Origin: Pedobacter lusitanus
GTDB taxonomy: Bacteria; Bacteroidota; Bacteroidia; Sphingobacteriales; Sphingobacteriaceae
DNA: 64,000 nt
Assembly: GCF_040026395.1 (NCBI RefSeq)
Contig: NZ_CP157278.1
Location: forward strand, 558,001 to 622,000
Direction of reading: 5' to 3'
Shown piece by piece: positions 25,663 to 34,520 of the stretch (position 1 is the first letter of the stretch; the number at the start of each line of letters is the position of its first letter). A program made the position numbers and the translations under genes. A model generated the notes under the pieces. The model did no database searches, was not told where the DNA came from, and worked only from the letters and a program-made list of their open reading frames with translations.

Positions 25663-28596
25663 ATGACTATCAGCAATGACAAAATGGAATCCCTGTCCGT
25701 TTCGCTGGACGGGGATTTCTTTACTGACAACCAGACCCGCATACTCTATGCTACTGATGCTTCGGCCTACCGTGAAATGCCACTGGCTGTTGCCATCCCC
25801 AAATCTGTTTCAGATCTTAAAAAGCTAATTCTATTTGCGGCAAACCATGGGATATCGCTGATTCCGCGGACTGCCGGTACCTCGCTTGCCGGTCAGGTAG
25901 TAGGCAAAGGTATTGTTGTTGATGTTTCTAAATATTTTAACGGCATACTGGAACTTAATACGGAAGAAAGATGGGTTAAAGTACAGCCTGGTGTAGTTCG
26001 TGACGAACTTAACCAGTACCTGAAACCTTTCGGATTATACTTTGGGCCTGAAACCTCAACTGCTAACCGCGCAATGATTGGAGGAATGGTTGGTAATAAT
26101 TCTTGTGGTTCCAATAGTCTGGTCTATGGAAGTACCCGTGAACATACACTGGAAATCAAAGCTCTGTTAGCTGACGGGTCCGAAGCCGAGTTTAAATCTC
26201 TTGGATTTGAAGAGTTTATCGACAAGTGTCAGGGAGATACTCTGGAAAATGATCTGTACAGAAATATAAGGTCTTTATTGGGTAATTATGAAAATCAACT
26301 CAGCATCCGGGAGCAGTTTCCTGTTAAAACTATTCAGAGACGAAATACCGGTTATGCTATTGATATTTTACTGGACTCCGCTCCTTTTACAGCGGACACA
26401 CCTGACTTTAACTTCTGTAAACTTATTGCCGGTTCTGAAGGAACACTGGCATTTATGACAGAAATAAAGCTGAACCTGGAACCCCTGTTAAAAGATGAAA
26501 CAGCCTTACTCTGTATACATTTTAATAGTATTGATGAGGCACTAATGGCCAATCTGATTGCCTTAAAATACAGTCCGATAGTAAGCGAGCTGATAGATCA
26601 TCTTATTCTTGAATGTACAAAAGAGAATATTGAACAGTCCAAAAACAGATTTTTTGTTTCGGGTGATCCTGCTGCAATCCTGGTCGTGGAATATTCAGGA
26701 AGAGACAAACAGGAAATTACGGAAAAAGCAGCAAGAGTTGAGGCAGAAATGAGATCAAATGGCCTGGGATATCATTTTCCTTTAGTATTTGGTCCGGATA
26801 TGTCCAGGATCTGGTCCTTAAGGAAAGCTGGTTTAGGTTTATTGAGTAATCTTCCCGGAGACGAAAAAGCGGTTGCTGTAATTGAAGACACAGCAGTTGA
26901 TGTGAAAGATCTGCCTGCCTATATTCGTGATTTTAATGAGATCCTTAAAAAACACGGTCTGTTCTCTGTTCATTATGCACATGCAGGTTCAGGAGAAATA
27001 CATCTGCGTCCTATATTAAATCTGAAAACAGCAGAAGGTAATCGTCTGTTCAGGGTAATTGCAGAAGAAATAGCCGGACTTGTTAAAAGATACAACGGTT
27101 CACTAAGTGGAGAACACGGTGATGGCAGATTGCGTGGCGAATTTATAGAACAAATGATTGGGCCGCGTAATTATAAAATGCTCCGCGAGATTAAAGCCAC
27201 CTGGGACCCTAAACATATATTTAACCCCGGAAAGATAACTGATACACCTGCCATGGATACCATGCTCAGGTATGAACCCAATCAGCAGACGCCAGAGATT
27301 AAAACAGTATTCCGTTATCAGAATCAGAATATTCTGCAGCATGCTGAACAATGCAATGGTTCAGGAGACTGCCGTAAGTCACATTTGGCTGGTGGTACGA
27401 TGTGTCCGTCTTTCATGGCTACCAGGAATGAGAAAGACACGACAAGAGCCAGAGCTAATATGCTGCGCGAAATGCTGACCCATTCTACTAAAATCAATAG
27501 ATTTGATCACCAGGAGCTTAAAGACGTTATGGATTTATGTCTCAGTTGTAAGGGTTGTAAGTCTGAATGTCCGTCCAATGTAGATATGGCTAAACTTAAA
27601 GCTGAATTTTTACAGGGTTATTATGATGCTAACGGAGTTCCGTTAACGACAAGAATTGTAGCCGGTTTTAACCAGATAAACAGACTGGCTTCTCTGACAC
27701 CAGGTTTATACAACTGGAGCATAGGTAATCAAACGATAAACAGCTTGATTAAAAGTACCTGTGGTTTTGCAGCAGAACGCTCTCTCCCATTATTGTATAA
27801 AACAACTTTGAAGAAATGGTATATGCAGCATAAGCCTGTTGCTAAATCAGTGACTGGTGGTGCAAAAAAAACTGTGTATTTTTTCTGTGATGAATTTACC
27901 AATTATTCAGATACAGAAATTGGTATTAAAGCTGTTCTTTTATTAGAGAAACTTGGCTATCAGGTTATTATCCCTAAACATCTGGAGAGCGGAAGAACAT
28001 GGATTTCCAAAGGGCTGCTGCGCAAAGCCAAGAAAATTGCTCAGCATAATGTATTTCAGCTCAGCAAACTGATCACCAGTGATACTCCTCTAATAGGTGT
28101 AGAACCTTCAGCTATATTAACTTTCAGAGACGAATACGTTGATCTGGTAGATTTACCACAATTATCTATGGCACAGGAATTAGCTAAAAACTGCTTGTTA
28201 GTTGATGAATTTCTGGCCGGAGAAATTGCAGCGGGAAATATTTCCCGGGATAGTTTTAGTAAAGAAAGTAAACTGATTAAACTTCACGGCCACTGTCAGC
28301 AAAAAGCCTGGGGTGCCGTGGATGCTTCCAGACAAATTCTGGCTTTTCCGGAGAATTATAAGGTAGAAGTGATTCCTTCTGGCTGCTGTGGTATGGCCGG
28401 CTCATTCGGCTATGAAAAGAAACATTATGGGTTATCCATGCAAATTGGAGAATTAGTCTTGTTTCCTGAGGTCAGAAAAGCAGCAGAAAATGTGATTATC
28501 ACCGCAACAGGTACAAGTTGCCGGCATCAGATTAAGGATGGCACGAGTAAAAAAGCCTTGCATCCTATAGAAGTACTTTATGAATCTCTAATCTGA
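25663..28596 (+). CDS. D-2-hydroxyglutarate dehydrogenase-like FAD/Fe-S oxidoreductase (YdiJ-type)
   Basis: This 977-residue protein has a PCMH-type FAD domain (IPRTAGTSLAGQVVG, about residues 40-230), an FAD-linked oxidase C-terminal domain (SGEHGDGRLRGEF), a ferredoxin domain with CLSCKGCKSECPSN near residue 626, and a C-terminal CCG domain (PSGCCGMAGSFGYEKKH, near 907). This YdiJ-type architecture oxidises D-2-hydroxy acids; here D-2-hydroxyglutarate to 2-oxoglutarate is the natural reading, closing lysine catabolism. It starts 12 bases after the semialdehyde dehydrogenase. A D-lactate role remains possible. Confidence 0.88.
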   Translation: MTISNDKMESLSVSLDGDFFTDNQTRILYATDASAYREMPLAVAIPKSVSDLKKLILFAANHGISLIPRTAGTSLAGQVVGKGIVVDVSKYFNGILELNTEERWVKVQPGVVRDELNQYLKPFGLYFGPETSTANRAMIGGMVGNNSCGSNSLVYGSTREHTLEIKALLADGSEAEFKSLGFEEFIDKCQGDTLENDLYRNIRSLLGNYENQLSIREQFPVKTIQRRNTGYAIDILLDSAPFTADTPDFNFCKLIAGSEGTLAFMTEIKLNLEPLLKDETALLCIHFNSIDEALMANLIALKYSPIVSELIDHLILECTKENIEQSKNRFFVSGDPAAILVVEYSGRDKQEITEKAARVEAEMRSNGLGYHFPLVFGPDMSRIWSLRKAGLGLLSNLPGDEKAVAVIEDTAVDVKDLPAYIRDFNEILKKHGLFSVHYAHAGSGEIHLRPILNLKTAEGNRLFRVIAEEIAGLVKRYNGSLSGEHGDGRLRGEFIEQMIGPRNYKMLREIKATWDPKHIFNPGKITDTPAMDTMLRYEPNQQTPEIKTVFRYQNQNILQHAEQCNGSGDCRKSHLAGGTMCPSFMATRNEKDTTRARANMLREMLTHSTKINRFDHQELKDVMDLCLSCKGCKSECPSNVDMAKLKAEFLQGYYDANGVPLTTRIVAGFNQINRLASLTPGLYNWSIGNQTINSLIKSTCGFAAERSLPLLYKTTLKKWYMQHKPVAKSVTGGAKKTVYFFCDEFTNYSDTEIGIKAVLLLEKLGYQVIIPKHLESGRTWISKGLLRKAKKIAQHNVFQLSKLITSDTPLIGVEPSAILTFRDEYVDLVDLPQLSMAQELAKNCLLVDEFLAGEIAAGNISRDSFSKESKLIKLHGHCQQKAWGAVDASRQILAFPENYKVEVIPSGCCGMAGSFGYEKKHYGLSMQIGELVLFPEVRKAAENVIITATGTSCRHQIKDGTSKKALHPIEVLYESLI

Positions 28597-28640
28597 AAAA
28601 GAAAATAGCTGTCCATTTTTTTGAGATGGCTATTTTCTTT
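28597..28640 (+). terminator. Terminator of the lysine-catabolic operon
   Basis: AAAAGAAAATAGC (28597-28609) plus CCAT pairs with ATGGCTATTTTCTTTT ending at 28640; a 3-base bulge separates the two stem parts and a T-rich stretch is in the loop and 3' arm. Confidence 0.7.
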
Positions 28641-28846
28641 TAGCTGATGATTATAGCTCTATGTTTACGTTCCATTCGTTTAAATACCTCATCATTGTTT
28701 TGTCATTTTAATGTAATCCAACTTGTGAATAATTGCTGATGTAGTACATTTGACCAAAATGCAGCTATAGTCAGCATAAAACAAAAACAATTTTATAGTT
28801 TTATTGCTTTCATATTATTAGAACAAATAAAAACCCTGATTTAAAT

Positions 28847-28854
28847 TATATTTG
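28847..28854 (+). promoter_or_regulatory. -7 promoter box for the Mla operon
   Basis: TATATTTG fits TAnnTTTG and lies 19 bases before the ATG of the permease gene. The 230 bases before it hold the previous operon's terminator and AT-rich sequence with no gene. Confidence 0.4.
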
Positions 28855-28873
28855 GCTGCATCAAACCTAAAGA

Positions 28874-29680
28874 ATGGATCCTAACACAGAAAATCCGAAT
28901 ATCACGCCTCGCAAATATGTCATCTCTAAAAAACTTGACAGCATGTTCTTCGGTATATATCACGCTTATCAATTTGTAGCTCGCTTTTTCAGAGAAGTCT
29001 TTGTACCACCCTACGAGTTTAAAGAAATTATACATCAATGTTATGAAGTAGGTTATAAATCCCTGCCACTCATTTCACTCACCGGCTTTATTACTGGTGT
29101 CGTATTTACGAATCAATCAAGACCATCACTGGCAAATTTCGGAGCAACTTCCTGGTTACCTTCATTGATTTCCATTGCAATTATACGTGCATTAGCTCCG
29201 CTGGTTACTGCGTTAATTGCTGCTGGAAAAGTAGGCTCCAATATGGGTGCAGAACTGGGTTCTATGAAAGTTACTGAACAGATTGACGCGATGGAAGTGT
29301 CGGCAACAAATCCATTTAAATACCTGGTAGTTAGCAGAATATTAGCCACTACCTTTATGATCCCTATACTGGTAATGTATACTGCATGTGTAGCATTAAT
29401 GGGCGCCTTTTTAAGTGTTCACAGTAATGAACAAACGAGTTTTTCAATGTTCTTTTCACAGGTATTTGATACAATCAGCTTTTTAGATATATTTTCTACT
29501 ACCTTTAAGTCAACCGTTTTTGGCTTTACCATTGGTGTAGTTGGATGCTATCATGGATATAATTCATCAAAAGGTACTGAGGGAGTTGGAAGAGCAGCCA
29601 ATTCGGCGGTTGTTGCAGCGATGTTCCTGATCTTTGTTGAAGAAATTATTATTGTTCAAATTGTAAATGCTTTCCGTTAA
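28874..29680 (+). CDS. mlaE: MlaE/YrbE-family ABC transporter permease
   Basis: This 268-residue protein has the MlaE permease fold, with several membrane spans and the conserved core ALAPLVTALIAAGKVGSNMGAELGSMKVTEQIDAMEVSATNP (about residues 107-150), diagnostic for phospholipid-transport permeases. With MlaF and MlaD encoded next, it forms an inner-membrane complex moving phospholipids between membranes to preserve outer-membrane asymmetry. First gene of a three-gene unit with gaps of 2 and 0 bases. Confidence 0.92.
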   Translation: MDPNTENPNITPRKYVISKKLDSMFFGIYHAYQFVARFFREVFVPPYEFKEIIHQCYEVGYKSLPLISLTGFITGVVFTNQSRPSLANFGATSWLPSLISIAIIRALAPLVTALIAAGKVGSNMGAELGSMKVTEQIDAMEVSATNPFKYLVVSRILATTFMIPILVMYTACVALMGAFLSVHSNEQTSFSMFFSQVFDTISFLDIFSTTFKSTVFGFTIGVVGCYHGYNSSKGTEGVGRAANSAVVAAMFLIFVEEIIIVQIVNAFR

Positions 29681-29682
29681 TT

Positions 29683-30456
29683 ATGATCAGACAACAGAAA
29701 GCAATAGACAGAAATAATGCTGTTATTTCAATCAAAGGCTTAAAGAAAGCTTTTGGGGACCTGCAGGTATTAAGAGGTGTAGATCTGGAAGTATATCAGG
29801 GAGAAAACCTGGTTGTACTGGGACGCTCAGGTACAGGAAAATCGGTATTGATTAAAGTTATCTCAGGTCTGCTCCTTCCCGATCAGGGTGATGTAGATGT
29901 GCTGGGTTTAAAAGTAGAGCATTTAAGTACTAAAGAGCTGATGGCATTAAGACTTAAGGTGGGATTTTCTTTTCAGAACAGTGCTTTATATGATAGTATG
30001 ACTGTACGTCAGAATCTTGAATTTCCATTGGTAAGAAACTCCAGAAATCTGAGACGTAAGCAGATTAATCATGAAGTTGAAAATGTACTGGATGCCGTTG
30101 GTTTGTCACAAACGATAGAACAAATGCCTTCAGAACTTTCCGGCGGACAGCGTAAACGGATCGGTATTGCACGTACTTTAATTCTGAGACCGGAGATCAT
30201 GCTTTATGATGAGCCCACTGCCGGCCTTGACCCTATCACCTGTATCGAAATTAATAACCTGATCAATGAAGTTCAGGAAAAATACAAAACAACATCTATC
30301 ATTATTACACACGATTTAACCTGTGCTAAAGAAACTGGCGACAGAATTGCTATGTTGCTGGATGGTCAGTTTGCTATACAGGGAACATTTGACGAAGTCT
30401 TTGCAAGCAAAGACGAACGTGTTCAATCTTTTTACAATTATAATTTTACACAATAA
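29683..30456 (+). CDS. mlaF: MlaF-family ABC transporter ATP-binding protein
   Basis: This 257-residue ATPase shows Walker A GRSGTGKSV, Q-loop FSFQNSALYDSMTV, signature ELSGGQRKRIGIART, Walker B EIMLYDEPTAGLD and the switch His in IIITHD. It energises the MlaE permease. It begins 2 bases after mlaE and ends directly before the MCE gene. Confidence 0.94.
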   Translation: MIRQQKAIDRNNAVISIKGLKKAFGDLQVLRGVDLEVYQGENLVVLGRSGTGKSVLIKVISGLLLPDQGDVDVLGLKVEHLSTKELMALRLKVGFSFQNSALYDSMTVRQNLEFPLVRNSRNLRRKQINHEVENVLDAVGLSQTIEQMPSELSGGQRKRIGIARTLILRPEIMLYDEPTAGLDPITCIEINNLINEVQEKYKTTSIIITHDLTCAKETGDRIAMLLDGQFAIQGTFDEVFASKDERVQSFYNYNFTQ

Positions 30457-31458
30457 ATGAGCGCTACAGAAAACAAAAGGTCAATAGTTGTAGGAATTTT
30501 CATCTTTATCGGACTTGTTATATTCATCGCCGGAGTACTAACTTTAGGCGGAAAGCAAAAACGATTTGTAAGTAGTATTACCTTAAAAGCTATTTTCAAC
30601 AACGTTAATGGTATCCAGGCTGGTAATAATATCTTCTTTTCGGGAGTAAAAATCGGGACTGTCAGTAAAATCAACTTTTACGGTAATGCACAGGTAGAAG
30701 TTACCATGCATATTGAGCAGGCTGCACAAAAATACATCCATAAGAATTCAGTAGCTAAACAAGGGTCTGAAGGTTTTATCGGTAATAAGATGATTGAAAT
30801 CCTGCCGGGTCAGGGTGATGCCCCACAGGTTGAAGATGGAGACCGTATCAATGTGGCTACAGCTTTAGGTCCTGAGGATATTATGAAGACCTTACAGGCC
30901 AACAATAAAAATATTCTTGCTATTACAGATGATTTCAAAAAAGTAACGACTGATATGCTTGCAGGAAAAGGAACCTTAGGAACTTTACTGGCAGATACAG
31001 CGATGGCCGGACGTTTACGTCAGATGACAATTAACCTGGAAAATGCTTCGGCGAGTACAGCAAGAGTAACATCGGCAGTTGCCCAATATACTTCTAAACT
31101 GAATACCAAAGGTACTTTGACCAACGAATTGCTAACTGATACCACAGTATTTGCAAGTCTGAAAACAGCAGTTAAAAGTCTGCAGAATACAGCAGCATCA
31201 GCTTCAGAAATGACAAATAACCTAAAGGTGACCAGTAATAAGCTGAACTCAGATAAAAATGCCGTTGGTGTTTTACTGAATGACGAGCAGACTGCTGCCA
31301 AATTAAAAAACACGGTAAGTAACCTGGAATCAAGCACTAAAAAGCTGGATGAGAATATGGAAGCTTTACAGCACAACTTCCTGCTAAGAGGATTCTTCAA
31401 AAAGAAAGCTAAAACTGAAGCTGCTGCAAAGGAAAAAGCAGAACAGGAACAAAAATAA
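30457..31458 (+). CDS. mlaD: MlaD/MCE-domain lipid-transport protein
   Basis: This 333-residue protein has one N-terminal span (IVVGIFIFIGLVIFIAGVLTLGG), an MCE domain (about residues 38-112; FNNVNGIQAGNNIFFSGVKIGTV) and a long helical C-terminal tail with repeated NLE/SLQ heptads. It is much longer than E. coli MlaD, as usual for Bacteroidota. It binds phospholipid in the periplasm as a ring on the MlaEF complex. MlaB and MlaC homologues are not encoded here. The start codon directly abuts the mlaF stop. Confidence 0.92.
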   Translation: MSATENKRSIVVGIFIFIGLVIFIAGVLTLGGKQKRFVSSITLKAIFNNVNGIQAGNNIFFSGVKIGTVSKINFYGNAQVEVTMHIEQAAQKYIHKNSVAKQGSEGFIGNKMIEILPGQGDAPQVEDGDRINVATALGPEDIMKTLQANNKNILAITDDFKKVTTDMLAGKGTLGTLLADTAMAGRLRQMTINLENASASTARVTSAVAQYTSKLNTKGTLTNELLTDTTVFASLKTAVKSLQNTAASASEMTNNLKVTSNKLNSDKNAVGVLLNDEQTAAKLKNTVSNLESSTKKLDENMEALQHNFLLRGFFKKKAKTEAAAKEKAEQEQK

Positions 31459-31480
31459 AATATATAACTTATTTAATGAG

Positions 31481-31514
31481 ACCGGCCATATAGTAATATA
31501 TGGCCGGTTTTTTT
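31481..31514 (+). terminator. Terminator of the mla operon
   Basis: ACCGGCCATATA (31481-31492) and TATATGGCCGGT (31497-31508) form a perfect 12-bp stem with a GTAA loop and a seven-T run. It may serve the convergent MocR gene as well. Confidence 0.92.
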
Positions 31515-33000
31515 ATTGCTTTTTTGAAAGAACTGTAATGCTATGAAGGAGCTCAACAGCACGATACATTTCAGCTTCCTTTAACGAAGCAAATCCAAAC
31601 CTTATACCATTGTGTTTTTGGTCTGTGCCCTGATAATATGCTCCTCCAACTAGGATTAAGCCTAATGACTGTGCTTTTGGAATCACATCAGCCAAAGGAT
31701 AATCAGCGTTAAATTTCAGCCAGAGTGCCAGTCCTCCCTGCGGTTTTGTAAAATCTACCACATCAGCAAGCTGATCTTTGATAACCAGCGCAGTCTGATC
31801 ACAGCGTTCACTATATATCTTCTTTGATTTTTTGATATGTCTGTCAAGTTCACCACTATTGATAATCACAGATAAAGCCTCTTCCATCAGCGTATCTCCT
31901 CTTAAATCAATCATGCGTTTTAAGTTCGTGGCCTGAATAATAAAATCAGCAGGTCCTATTAAATAGCCTATCCTGCATGACGGTGCTAAAAGTTTGGTAA
32001 AAGAACCAATATAGATTACATTACTGTCATGTGATGAGCTTGCAAGCGGAAGAACCGGACTATTACCGTAGTGAAAATCATAATCGTAATCATCCTCAAT
32101 GACTGGTAACTGATATGATTTTATCAGTTCAAGCAGTTTAGTCCTTCGGGACTGACTCATTGTTACCGTTGTTGGATGATGGTGATGAGGAATAACATAT
32201 AGCAAACTAATCTTAAAGCTTTTTAAAGCAATCTCCACGGCTTCAATATCCATTCCGTCTTCATCTACCGGTACACGGATAAGATTCGCTCCCATTTGTT
32301 TAAATACACTATCAGCAATCAAATAGTTAGGGTCAGTAACCAGAACATTGTCTCCTGGTTTAAGAATCATCGCAGCTGCAAGATAGATAGCCATCTGCGC
32401 GCCTCTGGTGATCAATAAATTATCAGTTGAGATGTTCAGACCTCTGGAATTATTCAGAAAATGAACAGTAGACTCTTTCAGCGCCGCTGTACCTCCAAAA
32501 TCTTTGAGATACATTAACTTTTTAATCTTTGCACCTCTGAGTAATTTACGGTATTCTTTAAGCATCCCATCATAAGGAGCCAGATCAGCATCAGGGAAAC
32601 CGTCATTAATAATGATTGATGAACGCTTTAGCGAATAAGCGCTGGTTGTCAAGCCGGGAATATTTTGCTTAAAACTGAATTTTGCAGGGCTCGAATAGGT
32701 CAGTTTTTTTCCGCTTTCCTGAAAAGATCTCGGCTTGATTACCGGCAGATTTAATGAGACTCTGATCCCAATTCTGGGTAGTGTTTCAATCCAGTCCTGC
32801 GTAATCAGTTCCTCATAAGCAGCAACTATCGTATTACGATGTTTATCAAGTAAAGCAGCCATCTCTCTGGTGCTGGGCAAAAATGTACCCGGCTTCATCA
32901 CTCCATCTCTGATCATAACAATTAACTGATCAGCTATTTGTCTATATATAGCTATAGTACTGCTTTCATCAATTACTATCAGAGTTTTAAAGGGAAGCAT
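31513..33000 (-). CDS. Second MocR/PdxR-family regulator
   Basis: This 495-residue protein has a GntR winged helix (residues ~15-80, GTFLPSTREMAALLDKHRNTIVAAYEEL) and an aminotransferase-like domain with the PLP lysine in YIGSFTKLLAPSCRIGY. It is a paralogue of the regulator at 71-1537 by layout and motifs (INDGFPD, DDYDYDFHY). It is divergent from DoxX and GNAT genes, which are its probable targets. The 200-bp gap contains a motif shared with the first MocR locus. Confidence 0.92.
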   Translation of the reverse strand: MLPFKTLIVIDESSTIAIYRQIADQLIVMIRDGVMKPGTFLPSTREMAALLDKHRNTIVAAYEELITQDWIETLPRIGIRVSLNLPVIKPRSFQESGKKLTYSSPAKFSFKQNIPGLTTSAYSLKRSSIIINDGFPDADLAPYDGMLKEYRKLLRGAKIKKLMYLKDFGGTAALKESTVHFLNNSRGLNISTDNLLITRGAQMAIYLAAAMILKPGDNVLVTDPNYLIADSVFKQMGANLIRVPVDEDGMDIEAVEIALKSFKISLLYVIPHHHHPTTVTMSQSRRTKLLELIKSYQLPVIEDDYDYDFHYGNSPVLPLASSSHDSNVIYIGSFTKLLAPSCRIGYLIGPADFIIQATNLKRMIDLRGDTLMEEALSVIINSGELDRHIKKSKKIYSERCDQTALVIKDQLADVVDFTKPQGGLALWLKFNADYPLADVIPKAQSLGLILVGGAYYQGTDQKHNGIRFGFASLKEAEMYRAVELLHSITVLSKKQ

Positions 33001-33070
33001 CTGTTATATTTATCATAAGAACTTATTAAATTATAAAACTACTGATTTTAAATATACAAATTTCCGGATG

Positions 33071-33127
33071 CCAATATAGCTTTATACGTCATCAGTATAG
33101 CCTGATTATTGGTCCTGAAATCTGGAC
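33071..33127. promoter_or_regulatory. Putative MocR operator region
   Basis: CCAATATAG (33071-33079) and ATAGCCTGATTATTGGTCC (33097-33115) resemble the 1569-1585 site at the other MocR locus. CCAATA (33071-33076) and TATTGG (33107-33112) form an inverted pair, and GTCC/GGAC (33112-33127) forms another. Confidence 0.4.
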
Positions 33128-33200
33128 TATTGCATTATACAAATCTGGTACATTAAGCGGGTGATATCCTGGCGTAATTTTGAATCATAAAATCAAGAAA

Positions 33201-33647
33201 ATGAAAAACGAATTTTCACTGCCTCAATTATTTTTGCGTTTAGCACTGGGCATCAGTTATATCCTTCCTGTTTTAGACCGGCTGGGAATTTTAGGACCAG
33301 CAGGTACACCTAACATTGCCTGGGGTAACTGGAGTAACTTTGTTGGTTACACGAATATCCTGCTGCCGTTTTTAAATAAATCTGCCGCCGGATTCATGGG
33401 CCTCATTGCTACCCTGGCAGAGGTAGTTTTTGCCATATTACTGATTACAGGTTATAAAACAAGACTAGCCGCTCAAGGCAGTTTCCTGTTAACCATCACT
33501 TTCGGACTTTGTATGGCTATTTTTACCGGTATAAAAGCCCCTTTTAATTATTCTGTATTTACAGCTGGCGGAGCAAGTCTTTTGCTGGCCTGTGTCCCTG
33601 TTTATAAATGGAGTATAGATCATTACCTTTCTAAAGAAACCTTATAG
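33201..33647 (+). CDS. DoxX-family membrane protein
   Basis: This 148-residue protein has four hydrophobic segments (LFLRLALGISYILPVLDRLGILG, FMGLIATLAEVVFAILLITGYKTRLAAQGSFLL) of the DoxX/TQO type. I placed the start at the ATG at 33201; the longer frame begins at a TTG seven codons earlier. It is transcribed away from the MocR regulator and followed after 6 bases by a GNAT gene. Confidence 0.78.
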   Translation: MKNEFSLPQLFLRLALGISYILPVLDRLGILGPAGTPNIAWGNWSNFVGYTNILLPFLNKSAAGFMGLIATLAEVVFAILLITGYKTRLAAQGSFLLTITFGLCMAIFTGIKAPFNYSVFTAGGASLLLACVPVYKWSIDHYLSKETL

Positions 33648-33653
33648 TATATT

Positions 33654-34079
33654 ATGGAAATTTTAAGATTAAAACCAACAGACGATTTGTCCGCCTTCTG
33701 GACTATACTAAGTACATTCCGTACCAATTTAAGTAATGAAACCTATAAAGAAGTCGTATCGGAAATGATGGAGGATGGTTTTCACCTGATTTATATCTTG
33801 GACAACCTGGAGATTGCCGCTTTTGCCGGATACCGTTATGTACAAAAGCTTTTTACAGGTAAGACTATATACATTGATGACTTGTTTACGCTACCAACTT
33901 ATCGTGGTAAGGGTTATGCTGCTTCATTGCTGAAATATATTCATGAGGAAGCTGAAGCAACAGGAATGAATAAAGTTGAGCTGGATAGTGGCCCAACCAG
34001 AAACGATGCACACAGGTTATATTTAAACAGCGGCTATATCATTTCCAGTATGCACTTCTCCCGCCCGGTTTCCATCTAA
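33654..34079 (+). CDS. GNAT-family N-acetyltransferase
   Basis: This 141-residue protein has a GNAT fold with the acetyl-CoA loop YRGKGYAASLLKYIHEEA (R-G-x-G-x-A) near residue 83 and a following EAEATGMNKVELDSGPTRNDAHRLYLNSGY. Substrate is unknown. It is probably co-transcribed with DoxX under the MocR regulator, and its end overlaps the convergent HxlR gene by 4 bases. Confidence 0.88.
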   Translation: MEILRLKPTDDLSAFWTILSTFRTNLSNETYKEVVSEMMEDGFHLIYILDNLEIAAFAGYRYVQKLFTGKTIYIDDLFTLPTYRGKGYAASLLKYIHEEAEATGMNKVELDSGPTRNDAHRLYLNSGYIISSMHFSRPVSI

Positions 34080-34408
34080 CTCTTTTCAATCAATAATTTA
34101 CCCCAGTCATTTAATGACCATAAAACAATTACAAGCTTCTCTCCCAGATCGGTCAATGCATACTCGACTCTGGGTGGAAGCTCATTAAAGACAGCTTTAC
34201 TCAGAATCCCATCCTGTTCCATTTCTTTCAGCTGCTGATTTAATACTCTTCTGTCTACTTTTGCAATTCCTCTAAGGAATTCACTCGGACGTTTCTTTCC
34301 TTCATTAATCTGCCAGACAATCGGGATTTTCCATTTTCCGCTAATTGTATTCACTGCCATTTCTAATGGACAAATTTTATTTTCTTCTGCTATCTCTCTG
34401 GATTTCAT
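34076..34408 (-). CDS. HxlR-family winged-helix regulator
   Basis: This 110-residue protein has the HxlR hallmark CPLEMAVNTISGKWKIPIVWQ with a conserved N-terminal Cys, followed by RPSEFLRGIAKVDRRVLNQQLKEMEQDGI and ALTDLGEKL. Family members often respond to electrophiles or oxidants through that Cys. It is divergent from the AlkD-like gene across a gap that holds a perfect 18-bp palindrome. Confidence 0.9.
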   Translation of the reverse strand: MKSREIAEENKICPLEMAVNTISGKWKIPIVWQINEGKKRPSEFLRGIAKVDRRVLNQQLKEMEQDGILSKAVFNELPPRVEYALTDLGEKLVIVLWSLNDWGKLLIEKS

Positions 34409-34448
34409 ACAAATGTCTTTTCCGGTCCTATGGGATAAAAATATGCGG

Positions 34449-34466
34449 TATTGTAGGTCTACAATA
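34449..34466. promoter_or_regulatory. Perfect palindrome, probable HxlR operator
   Basis: TATTGTAGGTCTACAATA has two perfectly complementary 8-bp arms around a GT centre. It lies in the divergent gap between the HxlR gene and the AlkD-like gene. Confidence 0.65.
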
Positions 34467-34520
34467 TCTTTATAAATCTTTGCAAAACAGATAAAATAAA
34501 CAAATCAGCAAGGACTAGCA

